Shown here: positions 24,258 to 36,290 of the stretch, piece after piece
Layout: every line of letters begins with the position of its first letter
Numbering within the stretch: the stretch's first letter is position 1
Origin: Ophiostoma sp. CBS 140.51
Lineage: Eukaryota > Ascomycota > Sordariomycetes > Ophiostomatales > Ophiostomataceae
Reading direction: 5' to 3'
Assembly (NCBI GenBank): GCA_029298735.1
Contig: JANSLP010000203.1
Coordinates: 1 to 58,000 of the forward strand
Length of the DNA: 58,000 nt
Made by a program: the position numbers and the translations under genes
Notes under the pieces: generated by a model
Database searches by the model: none
What the model was told of the DNA's origin: nothing
What the model saw: the letters and a program-made list of their open reading frames with translations, nothing else

Positions 24258-24279
24258 AGGACCCTTGATCTTGGGTCCT
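24258..24279. repeat. Small perfect inverted repeat (7-bp arms, 8-nt loop)
   Basis: AGGACCC at 24258-24264 pairs with GGGTCCT at 24273-24279 across TTGATCTT. It sits inside otherwise featureless AT-rich DNA. Its function is unknown and it may be chance. Confidence 0.6.
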
Positions 24280-25810
24280 TGAGAAGGCAACGTTCCATCA
24301 CGGTCTCTCCTTCCTTGAACAGATACAGAGCCTCAATTTTGTCCACAAACAGGGAAAATCGAGCCGGCTTGTAGCATCCAGTTTACTTATGGAATTATGG
24401 CGTAAAAACCGTAGTGACAAGGCTGACAGAGATAATAAAAAAAACCAGCACAAGCACACACGCTTTACCGCAAACTGCGATTGTCTTTGACAGATATCCT
24501 AGTCAAGTGGATGGCTGTTGTTGCAGCCTCGTTCAGCTCAGCCTCACATAACAAGACTTGAGTCCTCTACCTTTGCTCATTTGATACAGCAGTAGGAAAA
24601 ATGTATGGATATCTTTAAGGGGCCAGAAGAGTTGGCCACCGACACAAAGCAGGCAGTGACAAGGTGTTTTAGTGACTAGCGAGAGGACTCGAAGATTTCA
24701 CCTAGTCACGTTTTTACTTTTGTCTTCTTTCGTCCGATTTCGAGACGAGTTGCCCTCGCTCTCGCTATCGTCACGGGCCATTCTCCCGGTGTGGCCGTGT
24801 GCAGTGTCAGACGAGTAAGGAATTGCACACACAGATGAGACGAGAGGCACCAATATAATGTAGGATGGAGGTGGGAGTAGGAAGGCCGAGGGTGAGTGGA
24901 CAGAATAAGAAAAATAAGATTTTGCACTCGTGGTCTGTAAAATTAAACTGCCGAAGCTTGCGAAGCTTGTTTCTAGCCGGGGATGCGTGGTGGGCAAAAC
25001 GCAAATTTGCCTGAAAAGAGACCGGAGTCTAGGCATTGCTTTTGGTAGGCCTGGTAATATATTGCACACCCACTCCCAAAAAAAAAGAAGGAGCTGGCGC
25101 CCAAAGAAGTCTGTTTCCCGGGGATACTCCAAACAAAGGGGGCAGCGTCAGAGTCTGTATCGAAAGTCGGAGGCCACGCGTTTGTCGTCGACACAGCGTC
25201 TCGCCAAACGACTGCTCTGCCCCGTTGCCTACAAAAATTTGACCGAGCGGCTGTGCTTTTGTGTATCTTTACAAAATAATTCTGAAGCCTCTATGTGCTC
25301 CTGCTCCTACGCTCCTGAGCATACGGACTTTGCATCGTATTGTCGATGTTGTCCGGATGAATGGGGGGCACGGGAAAGAAGAGACAATGCCACCCAGAAC
25401 AGCCTCTCCAATAGGCCAACAAGCCCCCAAGAGAAACGGCAGTGCCTAACACTCAAAAATAACAAGCGACAGGATCAGAAGAAGCTAATAATAGAAGCAA
25501 GGAGGGCAATATATGCATCGCCAACAGCCAACAGTCATCCTTCCTCTACTGTGTGGGATCTGCCGGCTTGCAAGTGTGAAGAGCATTGTTTGATTTTTCA
25601 GCAACACTACCATTGGTGTAGACCACCGTATACAAGGAGTAAGACATGATGTCGTTCACTGGCGTGATCAATTCCTATGATGTTGCGTAATTGCACTGTT
25701 TACAGTTTTGTGTGTATTGTCTGTGTGAATCTGGTCGTACGTTTACTTTTTGTTCGCTTCATGACGGGCCAAAAAAGGTTACAAAATTCAAACCTGAAGT
25801 GTTTCTGTGA

Positions 25811-25850
25811 ATTTTTTTCTTTTTTTTTTTCTTTTTTTTTTTCTTCTTTT
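25811..25850 (+). repeat. Poly-T tract
   Basis: About 40 bases of almost pure T broken by single C bases. It is a simple-sequence tract in a gene-poor spacer. Confidence 0.9.
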
Positions 25851-28057
25851 CATTTTGCGTTTCTTTTGAGCAAAGAATCTCATGCGGAGATATTTATGAA
25901 GAAGAACTGCTGCGGCAGGAGTTTGGTACAGGCGATTAGAGAATACACCGGGGATAGGGATATGAAAGTAAACACATCTCATCAGGCACGAACACGTGGT
26001 TTATCCTTGCCGCTTGTCTTTCGTCATACATGCAGAAGCAGACGGCAGTCGTTGACGCCACAGCAGCAACTCGACACGAGAATATACCCACCAACCAGAG
26101 TCTTGGCATGCACTTGTCCATGTATGTACACCCTCGTAGCGAAGCTCGGTCTACGAATGCGAGAAATGAGATGATGCACTGCACGTGGAGAACATGGGAA
26201 CATATAACTGATAAAACTGGGGAAAGCGGCAGGTACAAGAGAAACCGGCCAAAATCCGCTCGAGGCAGGTAAGGTTAGAAACGGCCTGGGCATGGTATGG
26301 GTGAGGTAAATGAGGCGACCGCCTGTGGTACAAGAAACTTCAAGAGTCAGAGTCCAAAACATCCGAGCACAAGGGAGTGTGAAACATTTTCTTTTGAAGG
26401 ACAAAACACCTCAAACTTCAAAGGAAAGACTGAAGGTGGATGAGTCTTCTAGAAACACGGCAAAGGCGTCGCAAGCTTAAGTTTACTGTGCCTAGTCAAA
26501 ATACACGCCCCTATCGGCGGGATATCGGCCGACACATTGACCAGCCTCTGCCGCATTGTCACAACCGGTGACGGCTCAACTACGCAAGAATAATACATGC
26601 TGCTGATGTAGCAAAAATCGATACCCCGTTTTGATCTGATATTCCCTCTTAATCTGATATTGTGGAAAGATGACACAAAATTCAGTTGGGATTTGTGTGC
26701 TCACATTTAACGAACCTGTTCGTACACCCCCTTTTGTGTCTAACCATAAAACCTGTCCGATTTACCACGTGTGAGATGATGTACCTTGCATATTCTCAAC
26801 GAAGGGTGTGTGATTATGGTTCACTGTGAACCGGATAGATGAGATGAGATTTGAAGAGTTGGTGATGTGTCAATGGTGGCGACTGTGAAGGAGTGACGGG
26901 GCGAGCATCAATCATGGCTTGTGATGGGTTGTGACAGCCTGGTCTAATAGATAAATCGACATCAGAAAGACAAGAAAAACTGCCGACAAAAAGCCAAGAG
27001 CTGCAATTATGCTCTCTTGAAAAATCTGTTACTGGACTGTATCAAGCCGTGATGCTTTGTTTTGTGCATCGCCAAGAAATACGGGGTAAGGGCTTTTACC
27101 AGTCTTGGTAGTCTTGGCTCTCTCGAGCTTGTCAAGTCTTGTATTTCGCTCAAAGTGAACGATGACGACAGCCTTTGCAAAAGTAAACGCTTGAGCGTAA
27201 ACATTCTTCCAGTGGCAGATTGGACGAAGGATAGATTCTGCCGGCAATGGACAAGACGGGGGCTGCCGTTTATTAAGCTCAGCAATTGTACAAGAAAGAC
27301 AAGAGGTACAGGAAAAGCTTATTCGGGAGAGAGGGGTGGAAGTTTGACAGTTTGTTATACCGACTAATTTATATTCAATTAAGTAAATATAAACACGTTC
27401 AGAAGCCAGATCTGTAGAGATCTGTTGATGCGATTCCTCTACATTATTGATGCATTTGGCGGTCCACACACACTCTCCACATAACTATCTGTCCACAATA
27501 TTCCCATCGCATCTTCACAATGCAGTGCTTCCTTACTTTTTACATATGTGCACTCGTCTCAGTGCCGGAGTCGGACCCGGCTTGGCATGTACAAAGTGCC
27601 TGGAAGGGGCGGCAACACGGCGGAGCATTTTCTCCCATGCCTCCCACACTCCCGCACTCTCTATTGTCGCAATTCTTTTTCAAGCACGTGGGAAATATGG
27701 TTAAGCACAATGGCGGTAGATTAAGCCGCACTCATTCGCCTTTTTCGGATGTGCCGCTAACAATGTGCAATATACAAACCGTTGAGACAGAAAGCAGGTA
27801 CGCGCGTCCTCTTCTGCACAGTGGTCTGGACTTTTTGTGATTCTCGGTCGGCTCTTGTTTGGTTCACAGACCATTCACAGAACATCCAGACCTCACACAA
27901 AATTGGTTGCGGCGGTTGTTCGGAACGATGAAAAAGGGTAATAGATTACTAGTCTAGACTAAACTCATGACGAGAAAATGGAAAGCAAAATACGCAAGAA
28001 TATACCAAAAGCGAGAGGAGTTATCACCGTACACGCCATACACACTACAAGCCACAC

Positions 28058-29101
28058 TTATATCCTTGCCAGCTCCTCGTTGGTCCAGTCCCACAGCTTT
28101 GCCGCCAACTTCGGATCCTGTGCCACTTTGTCGAGCTCACTGTTGCTCAGTTTGCCGACGGGGTAGTACATGGCACCATTGACCAGCTCGCTCTTTTTGG
28201 CGGCGGCGGCGGCCCACACCTGGTTCCAGCAACCCTGCTCAGGCTTGACGACAGGCGCGGATTCAAGCAAAGCGTTTCCAATGTAGACAACCTTTTTGCG
28301 TATATAACTAAGCTCGGTGACTAAAGCTGTCTCGACGACGCCCGGGTGGATGGACACGGCGGTGATTTCGGGATGGCGCTTGGCCAGTTCGCGGGCGTAG
28401 ATGACGTTGGCAAGCTTGCTTTGGCTGTTTACGTTAGTAGTGATTACAATATGATCTATAGAGAAGGAGGACTCACCCATATCGGATCCATGAGCCCATC
28501 AACATATCCATTGGCGTGCGCACTTGGTCAAACGCTATCCCCTGCTTTGGGTGGCCTTTCCAGCCGGATGAAGTCATGCAGACAACACGCACGTCCGAGC
28601 CTGGCTCTGCTGCGGTTCTCAGGAGGACAGGAAGAAGACCCTGGATGACAACGCCATGGGCCATGTGGTTGACACCAAATTGTAGTTCATAACCATCCTT
28701 GGTCAGACCGGGCGGCTTGGCCATGATGCCGGCATTGCACATCAAGATATCGAGACGGTCGTGGGCAAAACGGGCAACAGCCGACTTGACGGTAGGAAGA
28801 GAGGTCATGTCGAGCTGAAGAAAAGTCGAGGGTACGCCGGTGGGCGCAAGAGCGGCGGCAAGCGATTCAGCGGCCTTGGCATCGCGGCCGGTAAAGTAAA
28901 TGTGAGCAGGTGAGTGCTTGGCAAACGCCAACACCGATTCACGGCCTAAGCCATTGGTGCCTGCAAAAGAAGTTATTAGCAATTTTTGACAAGTCTATAA
29001 AAAGAGACACTCTGTCTTGTCCTACCTCCCGTCACAAAAATGACCTTGCTGGCTAAAGACGGAATGTCCTTATCAGGGTTAAAGTTGGTGATGCCGGCCA
29101 T
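28058..29101 (-). CDS. Short-chain dehydrogenase/reductase (SDR), retinol-dehydrogenase-like
   Basis: Three exons on the minus strand: 29101-29026, 28960-28477 and 28424-28058. The introns are 65 bp (GTAGGA...TTGCAG) and 52 bp (GTGAGT, ACTAAC branch, AACAG). The product is 308 residues. The NAD(P)-binding motif TGGTNGLG (residues 24-31) is created across the first splice junction. An NAG cofactor-loop motif follows (LMCNAGIMAKP) and then the catalytic YGQSK with Y186 and K190, created across the second junction; the upstream Ser lies in VVCMTSSGW. Substrate preference cannot be read from sequence. The layout resembles fungal classical or extended SDRs annotated as retinol dehydrogenase or oxidoreductase, and the lack of a signal peptide suggests a cytosolic enzyme. 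It is divergent from the bZIP/DUF3425 gene, with 623 bp between the two start codons. Confidence 0.92.
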
Positions 29102-29724
29102 TTTTGAAGTTGGAGCTTGACGTGTGGGGATCGTGAACTGTCAGTTGCAATAAAATCGTGGAAAATCGGTGGGAAAAGATAGATCTCGAATGAATGAAGA
29201 GTATGGAATTCAGAACACTTTAACAAAAAACTGCCCCTTCCTCTTATTTATACCATCTTTCATTGCCACGAATGTTCTTGCCTTTTCTTCTTGATCATGC
29301 TGCCTCTGATGACCCAACAGAAAGTGCGACCAGGAGCTTCCTCGAATCTCTTGCACGCTATTGGCTACATATGTCTCCGGGGTACGAGCTAAACCTAAAA
29401 GGCCACTAGCGCGTAAGCATTTCAATGTTGGTCGATCGCCGCCCAGAAAGAAGGCAGGAAGGCTAACGGGCCTTGTGCTAGCAGGGATCACAGGGCAGGT
29501 GCGGGCCCAGGGCGACGATTGCCCTTTTGGGAGATAGCCCATAAGCAGCACGGAAGGCGCGACACAAAGGAACGTAAGTCGACGTCGGCGACGGGAGCCT
29601 GCGAACTTTCCAACCTGCAACAAACCGACTAGATTTCCAATCCATTTCTCTCTTTTCTACAGCAAACACACGCGCATGTGGAGAGACTGAGACCCGACGC
29701 GCATACGATAAGACCACAGCGACC
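29102..29724. promoter_or_regulatory. Divergent promoter region between SDR and bZIP genes
   Basis: The 623 bp between two outward-facing start codons must hold both promoters. TATTTATA on the plus strand at about 29245 is a possible TATA-like element. No clear paired operator was recognised. Confidence 0.55.
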
Positions 29725-30948
29725 ATGGCGGCATCGGTCACACGCATGCCCGAAGTGAGTTTCCACTTTCCTGTCGACGGAGGGACTGATGGGCCGAATT
29801 GGGAGGACAAAAAGACTGACTTAAATACAGACACGTGGCATAGGGAAGGAGAAGTTGCATGACGACGAAGAGGCCGACAGTTGGAAGGAGCTCTCCGACA
29901 AGGCCGAGCGGAGGAAGCGGCAGAACCGGCTGCACCAACGGGCCTGGCGACGGCGCAAAGCTCTCGAAGCATCCGAAGCGGCTTTGGTAGCATCAAACGA
30001 GGTATGAAATCTATCCAATGGCTTCACTGTATTGGTCGAAATAGCACTGCTAATATCCTACAGGGAAAAGCGTCTTCCGGCTTTTGGGTACTCAAGCCTG
30101 TAGCCCAAGACCGGCCAAAACAGAAGCAACAACTACAACTCTACAACAAGGAGCAGCCGGCATACTTTGTACTGACACCCAGGCCTATAGTATCGTCGTC
30201 TTCTACGTCCAGCTCATCTTCACCGCCCAGCTATCTGGCTGGCCGTGTAAAGTTGATCCCTCCACTACTGCACTATGTATCTGAAGGCGGCTCAACAGCC
30301 TCCATGTCAAACCCCTCTTCTCCTTTCAACATCCGCTGGAACCCAAACCTCCCTATGTTTATCCTCCCGGCCGCCTTTGTCCATTTCCCGCTCTCCCTCG
30401 ACCACCGCCTCCTCACCCTCATCCAGTACAATGTCTTGCGCGCCACCATGACCAACATGGCCATCCTCGCCATCCTACACTCTGCCATGGACCCGGACTG
30501 CGGCCTCGACCAGATTATCGACCAGATTAAACCGCCACTCCCCTCTCCTGCCTCACCAGACGATCTCCCCGTTTCCCTAAAACCAACACAACTCCAGCGC
30601 AGTCTGTTTCACGACAAAGAACCCATGCGGCCCGATATGCTGTGGATCAGCAGCGTGCCCTCCCCCGCCATGCGCGACAATTTGTTGTCTACTTACGGCC
30701 AGTGGGACCCGGACGACCTGTGCTGCGACATGCTCGGCGGACTCTACGAAGGGTTCGACGATGTAGAGCGGCGCGGCATGATTGTCTGGTCGGACCCCTG
30801 GCAGCCCGAGAGCTGGGAAGTCACGGCCGGGTTTGCGTGCAAATGGAAGTTTTTGCTGCGCGGGTGCGATTCTCTGCTGGCGGCGACGGACCGATGGCGA
30901 GCCGGGCGCGGCGAAGAGCCGCTGGTGATTGACTGGGACGAGGAGTGA
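29725..30948 (+). CDS. bZIP-type transcription factor with DUF3425 domain
   Basis: Three exons, 29725-29754, 29831-30001 and 30064-30948, with introns of 76 bp (GTGAGT...TACAG) and 62 bp (GTATGA, TGCTAAT branch, TACAG), encode 361 residues. A basic region AERRKRQNRLHQRAWRRRK (about 35-53) has the bZIP NxxxQRxxR pattern, with only a short, weak leucine zipper after it. The C-terminal two thirds is the fungal DUF3425 domain, with FVHFPLSLDHRLLTLIQYNV, later MLWISSVPSP, and the hallmark SWEVTAGFACKWKFLLRGC near the end. Such proteins are nuclear regulators found almost only in filamentous ascomycetes. The target genes are unknown; the head-to-head SDR is a natural candidate, which is inference. 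Confidence 0.9.
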
Positions 30949-33900
30949 GGAGTGAGTGAGGCTCAAGGGTGAAGGCGTGAACAGAGTCACGAAATGATTT
31001 ACGTAAGGCGTTTATTTGGATATTTTCTGGGTGGTTCCTGGGTATTTTTATTCGAATTTTCTTTGGTTACGGTCTTGAGCGGGTTCCTGGGTACATTTCT
31101 GGATAAAGGTACAAGTACTCTGTACCTTATGAAATTTGACGACATTGCGTGACATGGCAGTCCTTTTTGACCCATCTGTCTCTCCTCCCCGGTCGCCTTT
31201 ATTCCTGTTCACTCCTTCTTTTCGTTTTCTTGGTGCCAGTGCCAGGGAAATACGGGCGCACAAGGTAGAGGGCATATGCACTGCTACGAAAATAGAGAGC
31301 ACCACTTCCCGGTTGCACAAGAAGACAGCACCCTGCAAGAACCTGCATGGAGCTGTTTAGCGTTCTACCAGAGCCAGTCACTCTGTCTGCACGCTTTGCT
31401 TCGTATGGCCTCTTTCTCGTATGCTGTTGTGGATCAGACCGGGTGTTCGTGTCGGCGGGCCATTCTTCTCTCATCTTCTCTATGCCCATTTGCTGTCGTT
31501 CCTGGTCAAAGCTCAGCCCCTGACCTTGACAGCGGGTAGAACTGTGCAGAAGTGCAAGAAATGCAATGTAGACTGCAGGAAGGCAGCAGGCAGTATGCTT
31601 GCAGCCTTTTTCTTCCTTCTTCCTTTTCACTCGTCTCCCCAATACGAACGTGTCACAGTTGCCGCAAACTGCGAAATTCGAATCCCTTGTCGGCCACCGT
31701 GGAGCCTCTTTCGGCCAGTCTTTTGAGTGTTGCTTGGCGGATCTCTGACAAAGCTCTAACAGAATGAACTGTGCCTCTTCCTTTCTGTTGACGACATTTT
31801 TTGTTGTTCTCTTCACCGGCCTGGGTCATCCTGGTCAGCAGCTTACCACCACTCGACGGATGTATCTCTTACTCCGGGCACCGATGGCTGCAGAAAGAGG
31901 ACAATGAGAGCGAAAGAAAGGAAGATGGAATTAATGCTGATTTTTCCCGGTGACGGAACAATAGCGAGACACTCGTTTTTACGCCAAGCAGTATGTGACA
32001 AGAATCAGTCGAGAAAGGATGCAAAGGTCAGACCCCGGAGCACGCCTTTCTCTTTTCAGCCATCTCGGTCTCTTGTTCGCTCTGCTTCCTTTTTTGTCTT
32101 GTTTGTCAACCTCAAAGCCTACTTCCAGGTTGCCCGTTTTGTGTGGCCCTTTGCCTCCGTGTTGCCAAGGAGGGTTGTGTATGAACGTTGTATGGACATG
32201 TGTTTGCGGGTCTGTGATTTTCTGCACGCTTCAAGCATTTGGGTTGGGGAATTCCCGGCGGGTTGCCTGAAACGAAGGAAAAGGAGAAAATCTGGGCTTC
32301 GTGTCTACTTTGGCATTGTGGCTGTTTAGCCATTCTCTGCGGAGCTTTCACAGCTCTTTGAGTACTCTCAATGCGGGCTGCATAAAGCGGCGTAACTTTA
32401 CGGGGAACAGTGAGAGAACAAGACGATCGTTTGCTCTCTTTTCTTCTCAGGGTCGTGCCTATGGGCCCATTTTCTTCTCTTCATCTTTCTGGTACCTTTT
32501 CTGCTTTCTTCGGTTGATCGTCCCGCCACCTCTTCCTCAACCACTCTTTCCTCTTTCGTTCTATGATTGGCTCGGCGGTACGGCGTGGTCGAAGGAACAA
32601 AAAGGATCAGAAAGCCACGTTGAGGCGTGACGCACAACTTTGTACAGTAGAACAGCTTGAGCTCCTTCTTGCTCTCATCTTCTATGCCCGACGGAGGGTC
32701 GCATTTACCGGAACGGAGCATCAAACTAGCTGTCCCATGGCATAGACTAGGCTGGACTGGCTAGAATCATTGAGCTTAATTAGACGTCGGTTTGTGACTG
32801 TGCCCCGTGTGCTTTGTAAGTTAAAGTTGAAGCTTGTTGAGCTTGTTCGGAAGCTTGTCCGAGAGGTTCGTTTTCGATTCGGAGATCGATCTCAGGGTCG
32901 TTTCTATTTTCGCTATATGTTCTTCTTGTTAGCACTCTCCGAATAGTTGCTCCGTTGATGTAAGGTACATTGCACAACGAAAAAAGTGTGATCCGTTGAT
33001 CGTATCAAGAACTTACTCGACCGATCACCTCGTCACGACCTCTCCGAGTTCGTATAGACTGAATCGTGATGTAAGTATTAAGTTGGCTAAAGCAAAGTTC
33101 AAAGAGGGCCGACAGGGATTCCGAGCGCATGTTTCTACAGTGACACACAATTCCCCGAAAAGAAAAAGAGATCAAGATCAAAAAGGAGTGGTCGAGTTCT
33201 CGGCGAAGATGTGGCTTGGTGGCCACAGCAGGAGGCAACGACCAGGCATGGAAGCAGAGGAAGAAAAAGAACCAATGCTCCTTCCGTCACGGCCCAAAAA
33301 CGCCGCCAGGTACCTTCCTCGATATAGACACGAAGTATGTCCACGAAAATAAAGTCTCGATGATGCACATCGCCGTTCCCGGCTCCGTTGTATACAGCCC
33401 TGTGCATGTGCTACAGTCCATTGGTCCAGGGCCGGTGTGAGCTGTTGAGGCTGATAATTGCATGCTCTTTTTTTCGAGGTTCCGAGATGCCGCCTTCGTA
33501 ATCTGTTTGCTAGTTGTGCCTTCTGTGGTCTTGTTTTCTTCTTGCCCTTTTCGGCCGTCCTTGGTGCGCGGGGCATTTTGTGCTTTTCGCCGTTTGCTCC
33601 TTCCTTCCGTGGTGTCCGCATTGCGTTCTTGCCATTTTCGATGCCCATCGTGCCTTCTCTGTTCGCCCATAGTCCACACCTTCCTTCCCTGCTTTGCCTC
33701 TCTCTCCTTCCCATTCTCGCGTCATTCTCGTCTCCTCGTCACGCTGCATCGTGGCCCTGTTTTTGGGCTTCAATTTGTCCTTCTTCTCTTTTGACCTCAC
33801 ATCCACGCCCCCTTTTTTTTCTTTGTCCTCCCGTAACCTCCACGCCCACGCGCATGCAGCCAGCCACCTTTCTGCTTTCTCGACAAGGGGTCGACCATAC

Positions 33901-36290
33901 CTATCCATACCTATTTTCATTTTCCATCTCGTCATATGCAGCACATTGCGTTACCTCTGCAGGTCGTACACGCACACAACACGCATGTCTGCTCCTCTTT
34001 TAATTGATTGCTTTTATTTTACTTCTCTTTTTTCATTCTCACAAATTTACTAGTCTTCCCACCCCTTCCTTCGTCCGCTCTTTTTGCGCCCTTCTCTTCT
34101 ACCGGATCCAGGTACGCGCGGCGCCCAGTCTCGTTCACTTTACACGTCCACTCTATTTTTTTTCTTATTTTTTTTCTTTCCACCTTTCCCACACATCTAC
34201 TCTCTTGTTACCGTCTTCTTACTCTTCTCGCTCTTCGCCTCTCGGCGGGCCCCCTTTTCGAGCCTTTCTTCCCGTCTGCTGAACCGCTCGACCGCGCGAC
34301 CATTCTTTCTATTTTGATTCCTCTCGCTTTCTGCCCGACAGAATAGCTCTCGTCAACCGCCACTACCACTTCCACTACCACCTCTCGTTCTCGACTCTCG
34401 GCCTCTCGTTTACTTTTGGTCTCGACCTATCCGACCTATTTGCCTTCCTCTCCTCGTTGTCGTCGTTTATTGCTCACGCCTTTCTTACGTTATTTCTCGG
34501 TTTGTCACTCTCGTTCTTCCTTCTTCCCCCACGCTTCGCACGCCTCGCCATCGCCACACTCGCTTCGGCCTCGTCGTCTACCACTTACTTCATTCCTCTA
34601 GCACATTCATTTTGATATTAATTCTCGCCCGTCGTTTGTCCAGCCTCGAACCTCTTCGATTCTTCCTCCCCACGGGTCCCACCTTTCAATTCGACAGACC
34701 GCTCGATCCTCCACATTCGTTGTCACCTTTCCCTTTCTCTCTTATTCTTTCCTCTCTTCCCTCAGAGCTTACGACATTGCTCGGTCTCCGGCCTCGTCTC
34801 CGTCGTCATATCGTCCCGGAATCCCACGATGCACTGAGAGCCAGGCTTCCGGCATCCCACCACTCTCGCTTCAATACTTGTGCCCCTTTTTTTTCTCTGT
34901 TTCTTTTTATATTCTGATAGCCCTCTCGTTGCCGGCGTGGACCGCTGGTTAATATTTAATAACTCTCACAAAAACCACACCCTGGGCGTTGCCTCTCGCT
35001 GCTGCACAGCCAAGTCCCTCGACCGACGAAGCCATATTAGCATACCCCACTGCCCACTGCCTACGTGCTTTCCCTCACGCTTTACGACAGCGAGTCTTCT
35101 CCGACAACGAATTGCAGAAACAAAGAGTTCAAACAACACAAAAATAAGACAAGACAAGTCCAAGACAAGAGCCACTGAATCACGAGTTTTCAGTTTAGCT
35201 ATTTGTCTATTTACCGGCCTTTTGTTTCTCCTCCGGGCAATACACCTTTTCTCGCCCCCATCGCATCTTACTTTGGAGCTTCCATCATTCTTTGGTTGTC
35301 GACTTTCCAGCTTGTTGATACATCACTCTACCAGGAAGAAGGAACACAGCTCAGAACCACCAACAGAGCATCCAGCCAACTACGACAACCCGGCAATAGC
35401 TTACTCTCACATCTTTTCTTTTTCACACTCCCACGCCCCTCCATCGCTCTCGCCCGGGTGACGACCAACGCTAGCCAGCAGTACCGAGCTGTTGCCTTTC
35501 TTATTTTCACTTCCTTCTCATCCACCATCCTGTCTCATTCTATTTTTCCCTACCCGTTGACACCCATTTTGTTTCCACGCTCTCGATTTTAGCACTTTAC
35601 GTGTTGCTTTTTTTATTCTCATCCTCCTTGGCCGTCCAATCCTATGGCATCGTCTACTGCCTCGAACCCTGTTTGAGTTTTTCTCGCGCCTAAATTCAAA
35701 CTCAATAACTCTTTTACTCTTTCTGCTTCTTTCTTTCTTCTTTCCCACGCACACGCCCCCCTCTTCCCCTTCTACTTCTTAATATCTGCCCGCTGTTTTC
35801 TACCTTCTACCGCGTCTCGCCAAGGGAAACCCAAAAAAGCAACTCACTCCTCCTCTTTTTTTCTGTCAGTCTGTCTCCCTCGAAACTGTACCCCATACCA
35901 CCACCCGTCACGACCGGAACGCACAGTACATCCGCACGTTCGTTTTCGTCATTTTGTTTTATTTCGTCTTTATACACGATACTCGCGGCCACTCGTTCAG
36001 ACTCGCACATACCGGTTATGCCACACACCTGTACACGTAACTGACTACCCGTGTCTGGGGCCCCATCTCTCCGTCTTTATTCTTTACTTCCTTAATCACT
36101 TTTTTCTTTCTCTGGACTTGTTGTCCCGTCTACCTTTTTCCCTTTCTCGCCATCACTCTTCCCTCTTTATTCACTCCCGAGTTCTTATTTATTCTATTTT
36201 GTCCATTCCTCCCTTCACGTACCTGGAATTTTTTTTGCTCGCGTTTGTCTGCTGGGCTGATCTCACCATCTTTCACTTCTTCTCGCCATC
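30949..36290. other. Long intergenic region ending in a pyrimidine-rich leader
   Basis: No gene was found in 5.3 kb. The left part (31-33.4 kb) is mixed composition. From about 33.45 kb to 36.29 kb the plus strand is overwhelmingly C+T with few purine runs, much like the stretch before the Psr1-like gene. This is most simply the promoter and long 5' leader of the 1311-residue protein. It contains many short ATG frames that would be upstream ORFs if transcribed. Confidence 0.5.

Larger units (their letters stand above)
23694..28057. other. Gene-poor region, 4.4 kb
   Basis: No gene is supported. The part from 23.9 to 24.4 kb is AT-rich and contains a 146-residue minus-strand frame (23906-24346) with no recognisable motif and weak coding bias. 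A 239-residue plus frame at 24930-25649 is Arg/Ser/Cys-rich and has no family marks. A T-rich tract lies at 25811-25850. These look like non-coding or decayed sequence. Confidence 0.45.

Noticed and set aside
24930..25649. 239-codon plus frame in the 23.7-28 kb spacer
   Set aside because: It has Arg/Ser/Cys-rich random-like content and no GC3 bias, so I treat it as non-coding.
31665..31690. ATTCGAATCCC resembling a tRNA B box
   Set aside because: The flanking bases cannot form a T-arm stem and no A box or acceptor stem is found upstream.
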